A DNA stretch of 64,000 bases from Sunxiuqinia elliptica. Its GTDB lineage: Bacteria; Bacteroidota; Bacteroidia; Bacteroidales; Prolixibacteraceae. Within the stretch, counting starts at the first letter, position 1. Each line of letters begins with the position of its first letter. The stretch is taken from assembly GCF_900113005.1 (NCBI RefSeq), contig NZ_FONW01000006.1, forward strand, positions 1 to 64,000, in the 5' to 3' direction. Under the pieces are notes generated by a model. That model ran no database searches. It was not told the DNA's origin and was given only the letters and a program-made list of their open reading frames with translations. Shown piece after piece: positions 42,873 through 52,293 of this stretch. A program made the translations under genes and the position numbers.

Positions 42873-45800
42873 ATGACTAATATAGATGCAAATGACTTAA
42901 ATAAGAGATCAGTATTAAAGAATTATATTCGCAGAATGAGATTGCTAGTGATCTGCCTTATTTTAGGTTTACAAATAAGTTACGGCGAAAACAGCTATTC
43001 GCAAACAGTAACAATATCCCTCAATACAGCAGGGAAAACAGTAAAAAGTGTATTGGATGAGATCAGTCAAAAAACCGAGTTTGTCTTCATTTATCAGGAT
43101 AACTCGTTAGATCTTGACCGAAGAATAAATGAACAGTTCGAAAAGCAGGGGATTAATCATATCCTTGACGCCCTATTTAAAGATACAGACAATGCTTATG
43201 TCATCTCCGGAAGACAGGTGTATATCACGAAGAAAGTCAAAGATAAACCTGATGAGAATATCCAGACGCCCAAAGATGTTGTCACAGGTACGGTTACCGA
43301 TGAGACCGGAGAACCTCTGATTGGGGTGAATGTTTATGTGAAGAATACGACGAATGCTTTTGTAACTAATATCAATGGGCAGTACTCTATTAGTGTTGCT
43401 CAGAATGAGGTGCTGGTATTTAGCTATATTGGATACATGACAGAGGAGATTCCTTATGGCGGTGAAAAAAACATGGATATTGTTTTGAAAGAAGATGTGC
43501 AAGCCGTAGAGGAAGTAACCGTTGTTGCTTACGGAACACAGAAGAAAGAAAGTGTTATTGGAGCGATCACGACTTTGAATGTTGATAAGTTAAAAATTCC
43601 TGGATCTTCGGTGTCAAATGCCTTGGCAGGGCAGCTTGCTGGTGTTATTGCAATGACAAGATCGGGAGAACCAGGGAAGAATGGAGCCGCTGAATTTTAT
43701 ATTCGAGGAATTTCATCTTTTAAAGGATCAGCGACTCCTTTGGTATTGGTTGATGGAATTGAGCGGGATTTGGACTTGGTGGATACAGAGGATATAGCCA
43801 CTTTTTCAATTTTGAAAGATGCTGCAGCTTCGGCAGTTTACGGAATGAGAGGGGCAAATGGTGTAATATTAATTACAACGAAGTCGGGAAAAAAAGGGAA
43901 ACCCCGGATTTCAGTAAGAGGGGAGTCCGGAATGACTTCGCCAACAAAAATGCCAAAGTTTGTAAATTCTGCTCAGTGGGCTGAATTGTACAATGAAGCA
44001 ACCGGAACAGCATACTATAGCGATGAGGTAATTGAGAAATATCGTACGGGCGAAGATCCTGACTTGTTTCCAAACGTCAATTGGATTGATGAATTGTACG
44101 ACGATTATGCAGCAAATCAACGTATTAATGTGAATATCTCTGGAGGCGGCGAGGTTAGCTCTTATTACATCGCAGGATCGTATTATAACGAGAGTTCTAT
44201 ATTCAAAGATGCCGGCGATGTTTACGATTACAATACTTCGATCAATTACGACAAGTTTAACTTCAGGGCTAATCTGGACTTCCGGCTGACAGAGAGTACA
44301 AAGTTGAATCTGAATCTTGCAAATATCTACGAAAAGTCTTTCGGGCCCGGGAGAAAGACAAGTGATATTTGGTCCTATGCTTTTGGTGCATCACCCAATG
44401 CATTCCCCAAACAATATTCAGATGGAACGATTGCTGCTCCTTCTACCGACTCGGGCTATAACCCATGGAACTTGCTTGTTCATAGTGGGTATCGAGAGCA
44501 GTTTTGGAATTCATCTCAATCATTGCTTGGCTTGACCCAGGATTTTGGAAAGTTGTGGAGTCCTTTAGATGGCTTAACTGCAAATATTAAGTTTTCGTGG
44601 GATGCTTGGAATACAACAACACAAATTCGTTCTAAGGAACCAACTCAATATCATGCAAACGGTCGTGATGAATCAGGCAATTTAGTTTTCGGCAATGCTA
44701 TCCGTACAGGGAGTAACGAGTTAGGTTACAAAAAAGAGACGAATGGAACAATGACCACCTACTTGGAAGGATCTTTGAATTACAACCGGGTTTTCAATGA
44801 AGTTCACCGGGTTGGAGGTCTATTTTTGTACAATCAAAAAGTACATTCCAAAACTCAGGAGGGGGATAAATATTTGTCATTGCCTTATAAGAGTCAAGGA
44901 ATTGCAGGGCGGGTTACTTATGCATTCAAAGATACTTATTTTGCAGAGGTGAATATGGGCTATAATGGTTCTGAAAATTTTGCTCGAGGACATCGATTTG
45001 GATTTTTCCCGGCCTTTGCAATTGGCTGGATGGTTTCAAATGAACGCTGGTTTGAACCACTAACCAATGTCGTTGATTTGCTAAAACTGAAAGCTTCTCA
45101 TGGGATTGTCGGAAACGATAATATTGGCGGTAACCGCCGTTGGATTTACGAACCAACAATTTCCAAGGTTAAGAATAGTGATACCTGGAATTACGGGGTT
45201 TCTGGAGGAAATAGTGGAGATGGACTTCGGGTTGGCGATGTTGAAAATCTGAGCGTTTCATGGGAAGAAGCAGTAAAGACAAATATTGGCGCAGAATTTT
45301 CATTGTTTGAGAAAGTACGTATTCAGGCGGATTATTTCAGGGAAGAACGAACAGGTATTTTCCTTTCTCGGGCCGGATTGCCTGCAATTGTCGGACTTTC
45401 AACAATCCCGTACACAAACATTGGTGAAACCTTAAACCAAGGATTTGATGGGACTCTTGAATATTCACAGGAAATAGGAGAAGTGTTTCTTACCGCTCGC
45501 GGAAGTTTTACCTACAACCGAAACAAGTTGCTGAATAATGATGAGCCTGATTGGGAGTATAAATATCAGAACAAAATAGGAAAGCCTTTTGGTACAGGTG
45601 ATAGCAATTATCAGCCGTTTGGTCTAATTGCTTTAGGGCTTTTTGAAAGTGAAGAGGAGATTGAGAATAGCCCGGAACAAACCTTTGGCGAATATCGTGT
45701 TGGCGATATTAAGTATCAGGATGTAAATGGTGATGGTAAAATTGATTCCTACGATAAAGTAGCTGTTGGCTACACGAACCTTCCCGAAATGGTTTATGGG

Positions 45801-46292
45801 TTTGGAGCTACCGCACAATGGAAAAACTGGGATGTTAATGTGTTCTTCCAAGGTGTTGCTCACACTTCGTTTTTCCTTGGCGGAACATCAATGCGCCCAT
45901 TTTCAACAGGAAACCTGGAACGAGCAGCAGTTAATGAGGATATTTATGGAAACGTGTGGATGACAAGCAATACTGCCGAGCAGAATGCCAAGGCTATTTA
46001 TCCTCGCTTAAGCACAGGAGGTGGTGTTGGTTCTTCAAATAATTCGCAGAATTCGACCTGGAACCTAAGAAGTGGCGATTTTATACGTCTTAAGAATTTC
46101 GAACTAGGATATACGTTCTCGAAGAATTTGATGGATAAAACTTTTGTAAGATCTCTTCGGGTTTATGTTTCGGGAAATAATCTATTAACATTCAGCAAGT
46201 TCGACTTGTGGGATCCAGAGCAGTTGCGCAGTGATGGTTCAGGATATCCGCCATCAAGAATGATAAACATCGGACTTAATGCAAACTTCTAA
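42873..46292 (+). CDS. SusC/RagA-type TonB-linked receptor with STN domain (locus 2)
   Basis: A 1139-residue outer-membrane transporter. Signal sequence near residues 18-44, STN domain (about 50-120, VKSVLDEISQKTEFVFIYQD), carboxypeptidase-D-like domain (about 138-215, TGTVTDETGEPLIGVNVYVK), plug with LVLVDGIERDLDLVDTEDI and SILKDAAASAVYGMRGANG, then a barrel ending NIGLNANF. It shares its plan and long stretches of motif order with the locus 1 SusC, so the two are paralogues with probably related ligands. Together with the SusD 12 bases downstream it forms the uptake channel; the STN domain should signal to the FecR protein encoded upstream. Confidence 0.95.
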   Translation: MTNIDANDLNKRSVLKNYIRRMRLLVICLILGLQISYGENSYSQTVTISLNTAGKTVKSVLDEISQKTEFVFIYQDNSLDLDRRINEQFEKQGINHILDALFKDTDNAYVISGRQVYITKKVKDKPDENIQTPKDVVTGTVTDETGEPLIGVNVYVKNTTNAFVTNINGQYSISVAQNEVLVFSYIGYMTEEIPYGGEKNMDIVLKEDVQAVEEVTVVAYGTQKKESVIGAITTLNVDKLKIPGSSVSNALAGQLAGVIAMTRSGEPGKNGAAEFYIRGISSFKGSATPLVLVDGIERDLDLVDTEDIATFSILKDAAASAVYGMRGANGVILITTKSGKKGKPRISVRGESGMTSPTKMPKFVNSAQWAELYNEATGTAYYSDEVIEKYRTGEDPDLFPNVNWIDELYDDYAANQRINVNISGGGEVSSYYIAGSYYNESSIFKDAGDVYDYNTSINYDKFNFRANLDFRLTESTKLNLNLANIYEKSFGPGRKTSDIWSYAFGASPNAFPKQYSDGTIAAPSTDSGYNPWNLLVHSGYREQFWNSSQSLLGLTQDFGKLWSPLDGLTANIKFSWDAWNTTTQIRSKEPTQYHANGRDESGNLVFGNAIRTGSNELGYKKETNGTMTTYLEGSLNYNRVFNEVHRVGGLFLYNQKVHSKTQEGDKYLSLPYKSQGIAGRVTYAFKDTYFAEVNMGYNGSENFARGHRFGFFPAFAIGWMVSNERWFEPLTNVVDLLKLKASHGIVGNDNIGGNRRWIYEPTISKVKNSDTWNYGVSGGNSGDGLRVGDVENLSVSWEEAVKTNIGAEFSLFEKVRIQADYFREERTGIFLSRAGLPAIVGLSTIPYTNIGETLNQGFDGTLEYSQEIGEVFLTARGSFTYNRNKLLNNDEPDWEYKYQNKIGKPFGTGDSNYQPFGLIALGLFESEEEIENSPEQTFGEYRVGDIKYQDVNGDGKIDSYDKVAVGYTNLPEMVYGFGATAQWKNWDVNVFFQGVAHTSFFLGGTSMRPFSTGNLERAAVNEDIYGNVWMTSNTAEQNAKAIYPRLSTGGGVGSSNNSQNSTWNLRSGDFIRLKNFELGYTFSKNLMDKTFVRSLRVYVSGNNLLTFSKFDLWDPEQLRSDGSGYPPSRMINIGLNANF

Positions 46293-46304
46293 AATTGAAT
46301 AGAC

Positions 46305-48200
46305 ATGAAGATATTTTCAAATATAAAACTTGAATTTGTTTTATCATTAGTTGTCGTGCTGTTGATGACTTCTTGTGAAGACTTTTTGGATAAGCAAGAG
46401 GACGAGGCACTTACCTTTGATGAAATATGGGAAACACGGGGGAATACTGAAGCCTATTGGTTAAATGCAATGTCGTTTATTCCTTATGAAGCAAAAAAGG
46501 CAATGGGCGATGCAGATCCTTGGTTAGGAGCTTCTGATGAAGCGACAGTTACTTACAACCGGGCCTTCCGGAAAATCAATTTTGGTTCGTGGAATGCATC
46601 TGATGTACCATATTATAAGATGGCCGATTTTTACAAAGGAATACGGGAGTGTAACATCTTTATGCAGAATGTTGATCGTTGTTCTGATCCTATTGTAACG
46701 AAGGAAGAATTGGCAAGCTGGAAAGTTCAGGCACGTTTTGCTCGCGCCTATTATTATTTTGCCATGATGCGTATTTATGGCCCTGTGTTTTTGGTCGGCG
46801 ATGAGTTGTTGGATTTTACAGCAACAACGGAAGAACTTTATCGTCCTCGAAATACTTGGGATGAGTGTGTTGATTATGTGGTTAGCGAGCTCGAGGCTTG
46901 TATGGCCGATAATGCAATGCCTCAAGTTTGGCGTAATGATAATGAAAAAGGCTTGGGTACAAAGGACGTTTGTCAAGCGGTAATCTCTCGTCTAAAGTTG
47001 TATTCGGCAAGAGATTTGTTTAATGGCAATACGCTATACAGCAGTGTTAAAAACCCTGTAGCCCCTGATTTCCCTGAACTTTCAGGAGTTGATTTATTTC
47101 CTCAAACATACGATGTAAATAAGTGGGTTGAAGCTGCAGAGGCAGCCTATAAGCTGATAAATGAAGGTTCATATGAATTATACCGGGCAGGAAATGGTAA
47201 TCCATACGAGGACTATTATGGAGTTACCCAAGAGCTTTGGAATTCTGAACTTATCTGGACAACTGGTTATATAGGCCGATATTCTTATGCTGTAACAACT
47301 GTACCTACCAGTGTTGCTGGAACTGCCTATGGTGGTGTTGGGCCAACACAGCAACAAGTAGATGCTTATGCCATGGGCAACGGGCGGTATCCGGTAACTG
47401 GTTATGAAGGGGATGGAGCTCCTGTTGTTGACGAAGAATCAGGATATAGCGATGATGAGTTTGAAATGGTTTCATGGGATTACCCTTCATGGGCTGGATT
47501 TGATTCTTATTCAGTTACAACTCCGAATATGTATAAAGACAGGGAGCCAAGATTTTATGTATCTGTATTTTATGGTGGTGGCTACTGGCATCATGGCAAT
47601 AGTAAAACCTTAACCTCTTTTGCGTCAGGTGCTAATGGCAATAAATCGCATGACCATCCTAAATCTGGCTACCTTATTAATAAGTATTACGATCACACTT
47701 CAAACTCTGCAAATGGCAAATGGGGAAATATGACTTATCCTACTTTTCGGTTGGGTGAAATTTACCTGAACTTTATTGAAGCCGTGTTAGAGGGGAAGAA
47801 AAGAGGGGCATCATTGCCGGCAGGCTATGAAAGCAAAGCCATGGAAGTATGGGCTGATTTGAGAGATCGTGCTGGATTAGATCCAATTACTGAAATTTAT
47901 CCAGATGCAGATATTGATAAACTAATTGAGTTATATCGGCAAGAAAGACGTATTGAGTTAGCTTTCGAAAACCATCGCTATTTTGATACACGTACTTGGA
48001 TGATTGCAGAGGAAGTTGATGGAGGCCCAATGTATGGAATGAATATCACTGTTCAGGGAAGTGGTTCTTCAACTCCAGAGGAGTACTGGGAGCGGACTGT
48101 TTTTGAAACAAGGGTATTTCGGAGTAATCACTACCTCTATCCTTTCTCACAACGTGAGTTGGATCGAAATAAATTATTGACCCAGAACTATGGTTGGTAA
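46305..48200 (+). CDS. RagB/SusD family nutrient-binding lipoprotein (locus 2)
   Basis: A 631-residue SusD homologue with lipobox Cys24 (LLMTSCEDFLDK). Landmarks: KVQARFARAYYYFAMMRIYG, RLGEIYLNFIEAVL, RQERRIELAFENHRYFDTRT and the C-terminal HYLYPFSQRELDRNKLLTQN ending NYGW. It covers the SusC mouth on the cell surface. It begins 12 bases after SusC and is followed after 3 bases by the DUF1735/discoidin gene. Confidence 0.95.
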   Translation: MKIFSNIKLEFVLSLVVVLLMTSCEDFLDKQEDEALTFDEIWETRGNTEAYWLNAMSFIPYEAKKAMGDADPWLGASDEATVTYNRAFRKINFGSWNASDVPYYKMADFYKGIRECNIFMQNVDRCSDPIVTKEELASWKVQARFARAYYYFAMMRIYGPVFLVGDELLDFTATTEELYRPRNTWDECVDYVVSELEACMADNAMPQVWRNDNEKGLGTKDVCQAVISRLKLYSARDLFNGNTLYSSVKNPVAPDFPELSGVDLFPQTYDVNKWVEAAEAAYKLINEGSYELYRAGNGNPYEDYYGVTQELWNSELIWTTGYIGRYSYAVTTVPTSVAGTAYGGVGPTQQQVDAYAMGNGRYPVTGYEGDGAPVVDEESGYSDDEFEMVSWDYPSWAGFDSYSVTTPNMYKDREPRFYVSVFYGGGYWHHGNSKTLTSFASGANGNKSHDHPKSGYLINKYYDHTSNSANGKWGNMTYPTFRLGEIYLNFIEAVLEGKKRGASLPAGYESKAMEVWADLRDRAGLDPITEIYPDADIDKLIELYRQERRIELAFENHRYFDTRTWMIAEEVDGGPMYGMNITVQGSGSSTPEEYWERTVFETRVFRSNHYLYPFSQRELDRNKLLTQNYGW

Positions 48201-48203
48201 ACA

Positions 48204-49586
48204 ATGAAGTTTAATCGAAATAAAACGAGATATTTTATGAGAGGCAATAATATATATCTGTCAATGCTTTTGGGGTTATTGGTTTTGATAACTTCATGTG
48301 ATGACAATAAAGATGAGTTTTTAAGTGATTTTGATACGATCTTTTATTTTCTCAATAGTGGAGAACAAAATCTTACACTTTATAAAACTGGAGAAAACAC
48401 TGATTATGCTGTCACAATTAATAAGGCAGGAAGTGATCTAGGTTCGGCAGGAACGGTTTCTGTTGCTGTTTTAGATGACAGTCAGATGGCTTTATATAAT
48501 CAGGAAAATGGAACGGACTACACTGCCTTGCCCGAAACGGCTTTTGAGTTTTTATCTCAGACTTCAATGAATTTTGGAAGCGGAGAACAATATAAAGTTT
48601 TTGAGGTGCAATTTAAGACTGACATGATTGATGGTTTAGGCAATGATTTAAATTACGTGCTTCCTTTGAGTTTAAGCTCAACAGATTCAGTTAATGCTGA
48701 AAAGCAAATTGTAATCATCAATCCTGAAATAGAAATCCCGTCAGTTTATTTTACGAAAACAGGCTATGTTGCAAACTTACTGAGCGATAAAGGTGAAGAG
48801 CAGGTGGCTTTATCGTTACCTTTAACGATGTCAGCAACCAACAAATGGGAATTTAACTGTACTGTTGAAATTGATGAAGCATTGATTGACACGTATAACC
48901 AAGAAAATAATGTCAGCTATACCTTGTTGCCAGCTGAGTCATACACTTTAGCTGGAGATGGAACTGTGGTGTTTACAGCGGAGGATCAAACGGTGAACCT
49001 TGACGTTAACGTTGACCGGACAAAACTAAGCTATGGAAACTACATTCTTCCACTTCGCTTAACGGAATGTTCGAAAGAATCATTTGTCATTGACCAGGAT
49101 AAAAACACGTGCCTGTTCGGTATATCCTATACCCCTGATGCTTCTGATTTAGTTGCGATTGATTTGACAGCAGAGATGCTCTCTTCAAATGCAGTTGAAC
49201 CATCGGAGGGATCATTGGCGAACTTGCTGGATGGCGATGTGAATACTTATTTCCACTCTGCATGGAGTGTGTATGTGCCTGATGCTCATTATTTGCAAGT
49301 TGATTTAACTAACTCGTTGTCTGCATTTAGTTTTGACTTTACAGGACGAGCAACTGGAGGCGCAGGTAATCCTAAGGTAATTGATATTTATGCAAGTACG
49401 GATGGAACAACATTTGAGAAAGTTTCAACGATTATGCAGGAAAATCTACCTACCGGAGCTGCAGGAGCTTATGCATCTCCCGTTATTGTGATGCCAGAAT
49501 CTAAATACATTCGTTTTGTTGTTCCTCAGAACATGACTGGAGGAAGCTACTTCGTATTTAGTGAATTTAGTATGAAAGGTTTATAA
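48204..49586 (+). CDS. Surface lipoprotein with DUF1735 and discoidin domains (locus 2)
   Basis: A 460-residue predicted lipoprotein (lipobox Cys32, VLITSCDD; the start could also be the ATG 33 bases inside). Two DUF1735-type segments (about 40-165 and 175-300) each with the YNQENGTDYTALPETAF-like signature (second copy YNQENNVSYTLLPAESY), then a C-terminal F5/8 type C domain (about 315-460, LLDGDVNTYFHSAWSVYVPD and KYIRFVVPQN). It is the paralogue of the 2587-3978 protein and holds the same place after SusD. It is followed by a hairpin, so the metallopeptidase gene further down may be expressed at a lower level. Confidence 0.87.
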   Translation: MKFNRNKTRYFMRGNNIYLSMLLGLLVLITSCDDNKDEFLSDFDTIFYFLNSGEQNLTLYKTGENTDYAVTINKAGSDLGSAGTVSVAVLDDSQMALYNQENGTDYTALPETAFEFLSQTSMNFGSGEQYKVFEVQFKTDMIDGLGNDLNYVLPLSLSSTDSVNAEKQIVIINPEIEIPSVYFTKTGYVANLLSDKGEEQVALSLPLTMSATNKWEFNCTVEIDEALIDTYNQENNVSYTLLPAESYTLAGDGTVVFTAEDQTVNLDVNVDRTKLSYGNYILPLRLTECSKESFVIDQDKNTCLFGISYTPDASDLVAIDLTAEMLSSNAVEPSEGSLANLLDGDVNTYFHSAWSVYVPDAHYLQVDLTNSLSAFSFDFTGRATGGAGNPKVIDIYASTDGTTFEKVSTIMQENLPTGAAGAYASPVIVMPESKYIRFVVPQNMTGGSYFVFSEFSMKGL

Positions 49587-49602
49587 TCCTTATAAATTAG
49601 GT

Positions 49603-49628
49603 CCGGGAGTTCTGTTACTCCCGGGCTT
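49603..49628 (+). terminator. Hairpin between the SusCD-DUF1735 genes and the peptidase gene
   Basis: Arms CCGGGAGT and ACTCCCGG with a 6-base loop; the tract after it (GCTTTATA) is T-poor, so it may only partly stop transcription. It lies 17 bases after a stop codon and about 95 bases before the next start. Confidence 0.6.
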
Positions 49629-49721
49629 TATACCCTCTTCTTCACGAAGCAGAAAATATGTCTCTTTTCATATTTCCAGATACTGAATCCTTTTCTCAGT
49701 TCATTTTTAACTTAAACGATC

Positions 49722-52262
49722 ATGGCTAAATCATCACTGAACTTACTTGGTCTTTTTTTAACGTTTACACTATTCTTCCAACTTGGTTGTAAAGACGAAA
49801 AGTTTGAAGAAGAAAGTCAATTTCAAATTGAAAAGTCGTCCTTAACACAAGACTTAACAGAGGACGGAGGTACAATCATAATTCCGGTCTTAACGAAGTT
49901 GAATGCAGATGACTGGAGTGTTTCCTCATCTGTGGATTGGTGTATTGCTGCAAAGTCATACGATTCGAATAATCGTTCGATTACAATTTCGGTTTCGCCC
50001 AATGAGGGTGTTGAGTCAAGAGAAACAACATTAAATGTCAACTCAATCCTTGATGATTATACAATTACGGTGAGACAATTAGGATATGGTCCGGCGATTC
50101 TTGTAAAAGAGCATGCTATCGCTTTGGATAAGCAAGAGAGCCAGTTTATAATTACAGTCACTTCTAATGTTGAGTACTCAATTGGCGAACCGTTGGTTGA
50201 TTGGGTTGCTGGTAATCCTGTTGGAACCAAAAGCAGTTCGCTTGTTTCAAAAGACTTTCATTACATTGCTGAAGAGAATGCTGGGCTTGAAAAGCGTTCT
50301 GCAATGTTTAAGTTTATATACAATGAAGATAGTTCGGTGGCAGATAGCTGTATTGTTACGCAAGCTCCTTTTGTCCCTTCTACTGATGATATTCCGGAGG
50401 ATATAAAAATTGCAATAAAGAGTGCAACTGCCAGTAGCGAGCAACAGGGGACCGGAATTGATGCGTCTTTTGATAATGATAAAAGCACTATTTATCATTC
50501 TGCCTGGAACAATACATCATCTAATTATTTTCCAATCAGGTTGAATTATTTTTTTGAAGATGTATCCGAAATGGATTATATCGTTTATTATCCGAGACAG
50601 GATGGAGGAGCTAATGGAAGTATGAAAGAGTTTGAACTTTGGATTGCTACTGAGGAGAATAACACATTGACAAAATATGGAGAGTATGATTTTCAAGGGC
50701 AATTATCTGCCAGTCGAATAGCTTTCAATGTTCCTGTTCAAAATCCGATTCAGATTCAATTTGTTGTAAAGTCGGGAGTTGGAAACTCTGGACAAGGTTT
50801 TGTTAGCTGCGCTGAAATGGAGTTTTACCGTTATAGCGAAGCTAATCAGCAGTATTTGAATATTTTTACCGATAAATCATGCTCAGAGCTGAAAGCAGGG
50901 ATTGGAGAAGCCGAAATCGATGAAATGGAGAATCCTTTCTTTCGTAGTTTAGCATTGAAAATCTATCGGAACGAATATGATACCGAATTTAGGGTACAGG
51001 ACTATAAGGCTTATACAAATCCTGATTTTTTTGCATCTGAAGCCAGAACATCCCCCTACAGTTTGCGGGATAACGCGACTGGTATCTATGCCACCGAAGG
51101 GGAGGAGCTTGTGGTTTTTGCCAATGACTTTAATACGAATATCTCCTTGTTTATTCAAGGGAATGAATCAGCTTTTTCGGGAACAAGCTATTCTTTATTA
51201 CCAGGAGTAAATAAAATAAAAGCAGAGACGACGGGATTAATCTATGTGATGTATCATACCCGGTCAACAACTGAGTCTCCAGTTAAAATTCATATTGCCA
51301 CAGGAACAGTTAATGGTTATTTCGACAAAAGCAAGTATACTAAAGAGGATTGGGAAAGGTTGTTATCCAAGGCCACGTATGATTATTTTGATGTGCTTGG
51401 CGAATATGCTCACTTGACATTCGAGACATCGAAATTTAGAAATTATACACCGGATGGTTTGGCATTAATCAACAAGTATGATGATCTGGTTTATAAGGAA
51501 TGGGAGTTCATGGGATACAAAAAGTATAACCGGATGCCTGGAAATAGACTATACTTTTTAGGAATTAATAGTTCTTACATGTATGCTACGAATTATTATA
51601 CCGCCTATGAATCAAGTACCTTGGTGAATTTATGCGATCTAACTAAGTTTTCAACTTCTTCCTGTTGGGGGCCAGCTCATGAAGTTGGGCATTGCAACCA
51701 AACCCGTCCCGGATTGAAATGGATTGGAATGACTGAGGTTACCAATAACATTCATTCCATGCACATTCAAACATCATGGGGAAATCAATCTCGTTTGATT
51801 GTTGATGGAGTTTACAATACAGCTTTTAATAATCTATTAAATAGAGGAATCCCTCATAACGGGTATGATGGAGATAAAGGTGTTTTCGTAAAATTGGTTC
51901 CTTTTTGGCAGCTTAAATTATATTTAATGGATGCCTTGGGAAAAGACGATTTCTATAAAGATTTGTATGAGTATATGCGGAATCAGGATTATTCACAAGC
52001 CACAAATGATGGCTTTTACCAATTGGATTTTGTACGTGCTGCATGTCGGATTGCAAATTTAGATTTAACACCGTTTTTTGAAGCTTGGGGATTTCTGGAG
52101 CCCGTTGATATTACGGTAAATGATTATGCAACAAAGCAGTTTACAATTACCCAAAATGAAATTGATGATTTGAAAGCCGAAATCGCAGCGAAGAATTATC
52201 CAAAGCCAGAGCATTCGAATATCTTTGAGATAACAGATAATAATGTATCCAACTACCGCTAG
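49722..52262 (+). CDS. M60-like zinc metallopeptidase with BACON and discoidin domains
   Basis: An 846-residue surface lipoprotein (lipobox Cys23, FQLGCKDE). Order: two BACON-like Ig modules (about 35-125 and 130-225), an F5/8 type C domain (about 230-375, DASFDNDKSTIYHSAWNN), then an M60-like/enhancin-type catalytic region (about 400-800). The gluzincin motif is HEVGH at 653-657 with the third ligand Glu at 672 (WIGMTEV), which fits HExGH-x(8-24)-E. M60-like enzymes of gut bacteria (for example BT4244) cleave O-glycosylated mucin-type proteins. Placed in a SusCD locus, it probably trims glycoproteins at the cell surface. The C-terminal ~90 residues match no domain I recognise. Confidence 0.9.
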   Translation: MAKSSLNLLGLFLTFTLFFQLGCKDEKFEEESQFQIEKSSLTQDLTEDGGTIIIPVLTKLNADDWSVSSSVDWCIAAKSYDSNNRSITISVSPNEGVESRETTLNVNSILDDYTITVRQLGYGPAILVKEHAIALDKQESQFIITVTSNVEYSIGEPLVDWVAGNPVGTKSSSLVSKDFHYIAEENAGLEKRSAMFKFIYNEDSSVADSCIVTQAPFVPSTDDIPEDIKIAIKSATASSEQQGTGIDASFDNDKSTIYHSAWNNTSSNYFPIRLNYFFEDVSEMDYIVYYPRQDGGANGSMKEFELWIATEENNTLTKYGEYDFQGQLSASRIAFNVPVQNPIQIQFVVKSGVGNSGQGFVSCAEMEFYRYSEANQQYLNIFTDKSCSELKAGIGEAEIDEMENPFFRSLALKIYRNEYDTEFRVQDYKAYTNPDFFASEARTSPYSLRDNATGIYATEGEELVVFANDFNTNISLFIQGNESAFSGTSYSLLPGVNKIKAETTGLIYVMYHTRSTTESPVKIHIATGTVNGYFDKSKYTKEDWERLLSKATYDYFDVLGEYAHLTFETSKFRNYTPDGLALINKYDDLVYKEWEFMGYKKYNRMPGNRLYFLGINSSYMYATNYYTAYESSTLVNLCDLTKFSTSSCWGPAHEVGHCNQTRPGLKWIGMTEVTNNIHSMHIQTSWGNQSRLIVDGVYNTAFNNLLNRGIPHNGYDGDKGVFVKLVPFWQLKLYLMDALGKDDFYKDLYEYMRNQDYSQATNDGFYQLDFVRAACRIANLDLTPFFEAWGFLEPVDITVNDYATKQFTITQNEIDDLKAEIAAKNYPKPEHSNIFEITDNNVSNYR

Positions 52263-52293
52263 TAAATTTTATTCATCTTTTTGAGAAAATAAC

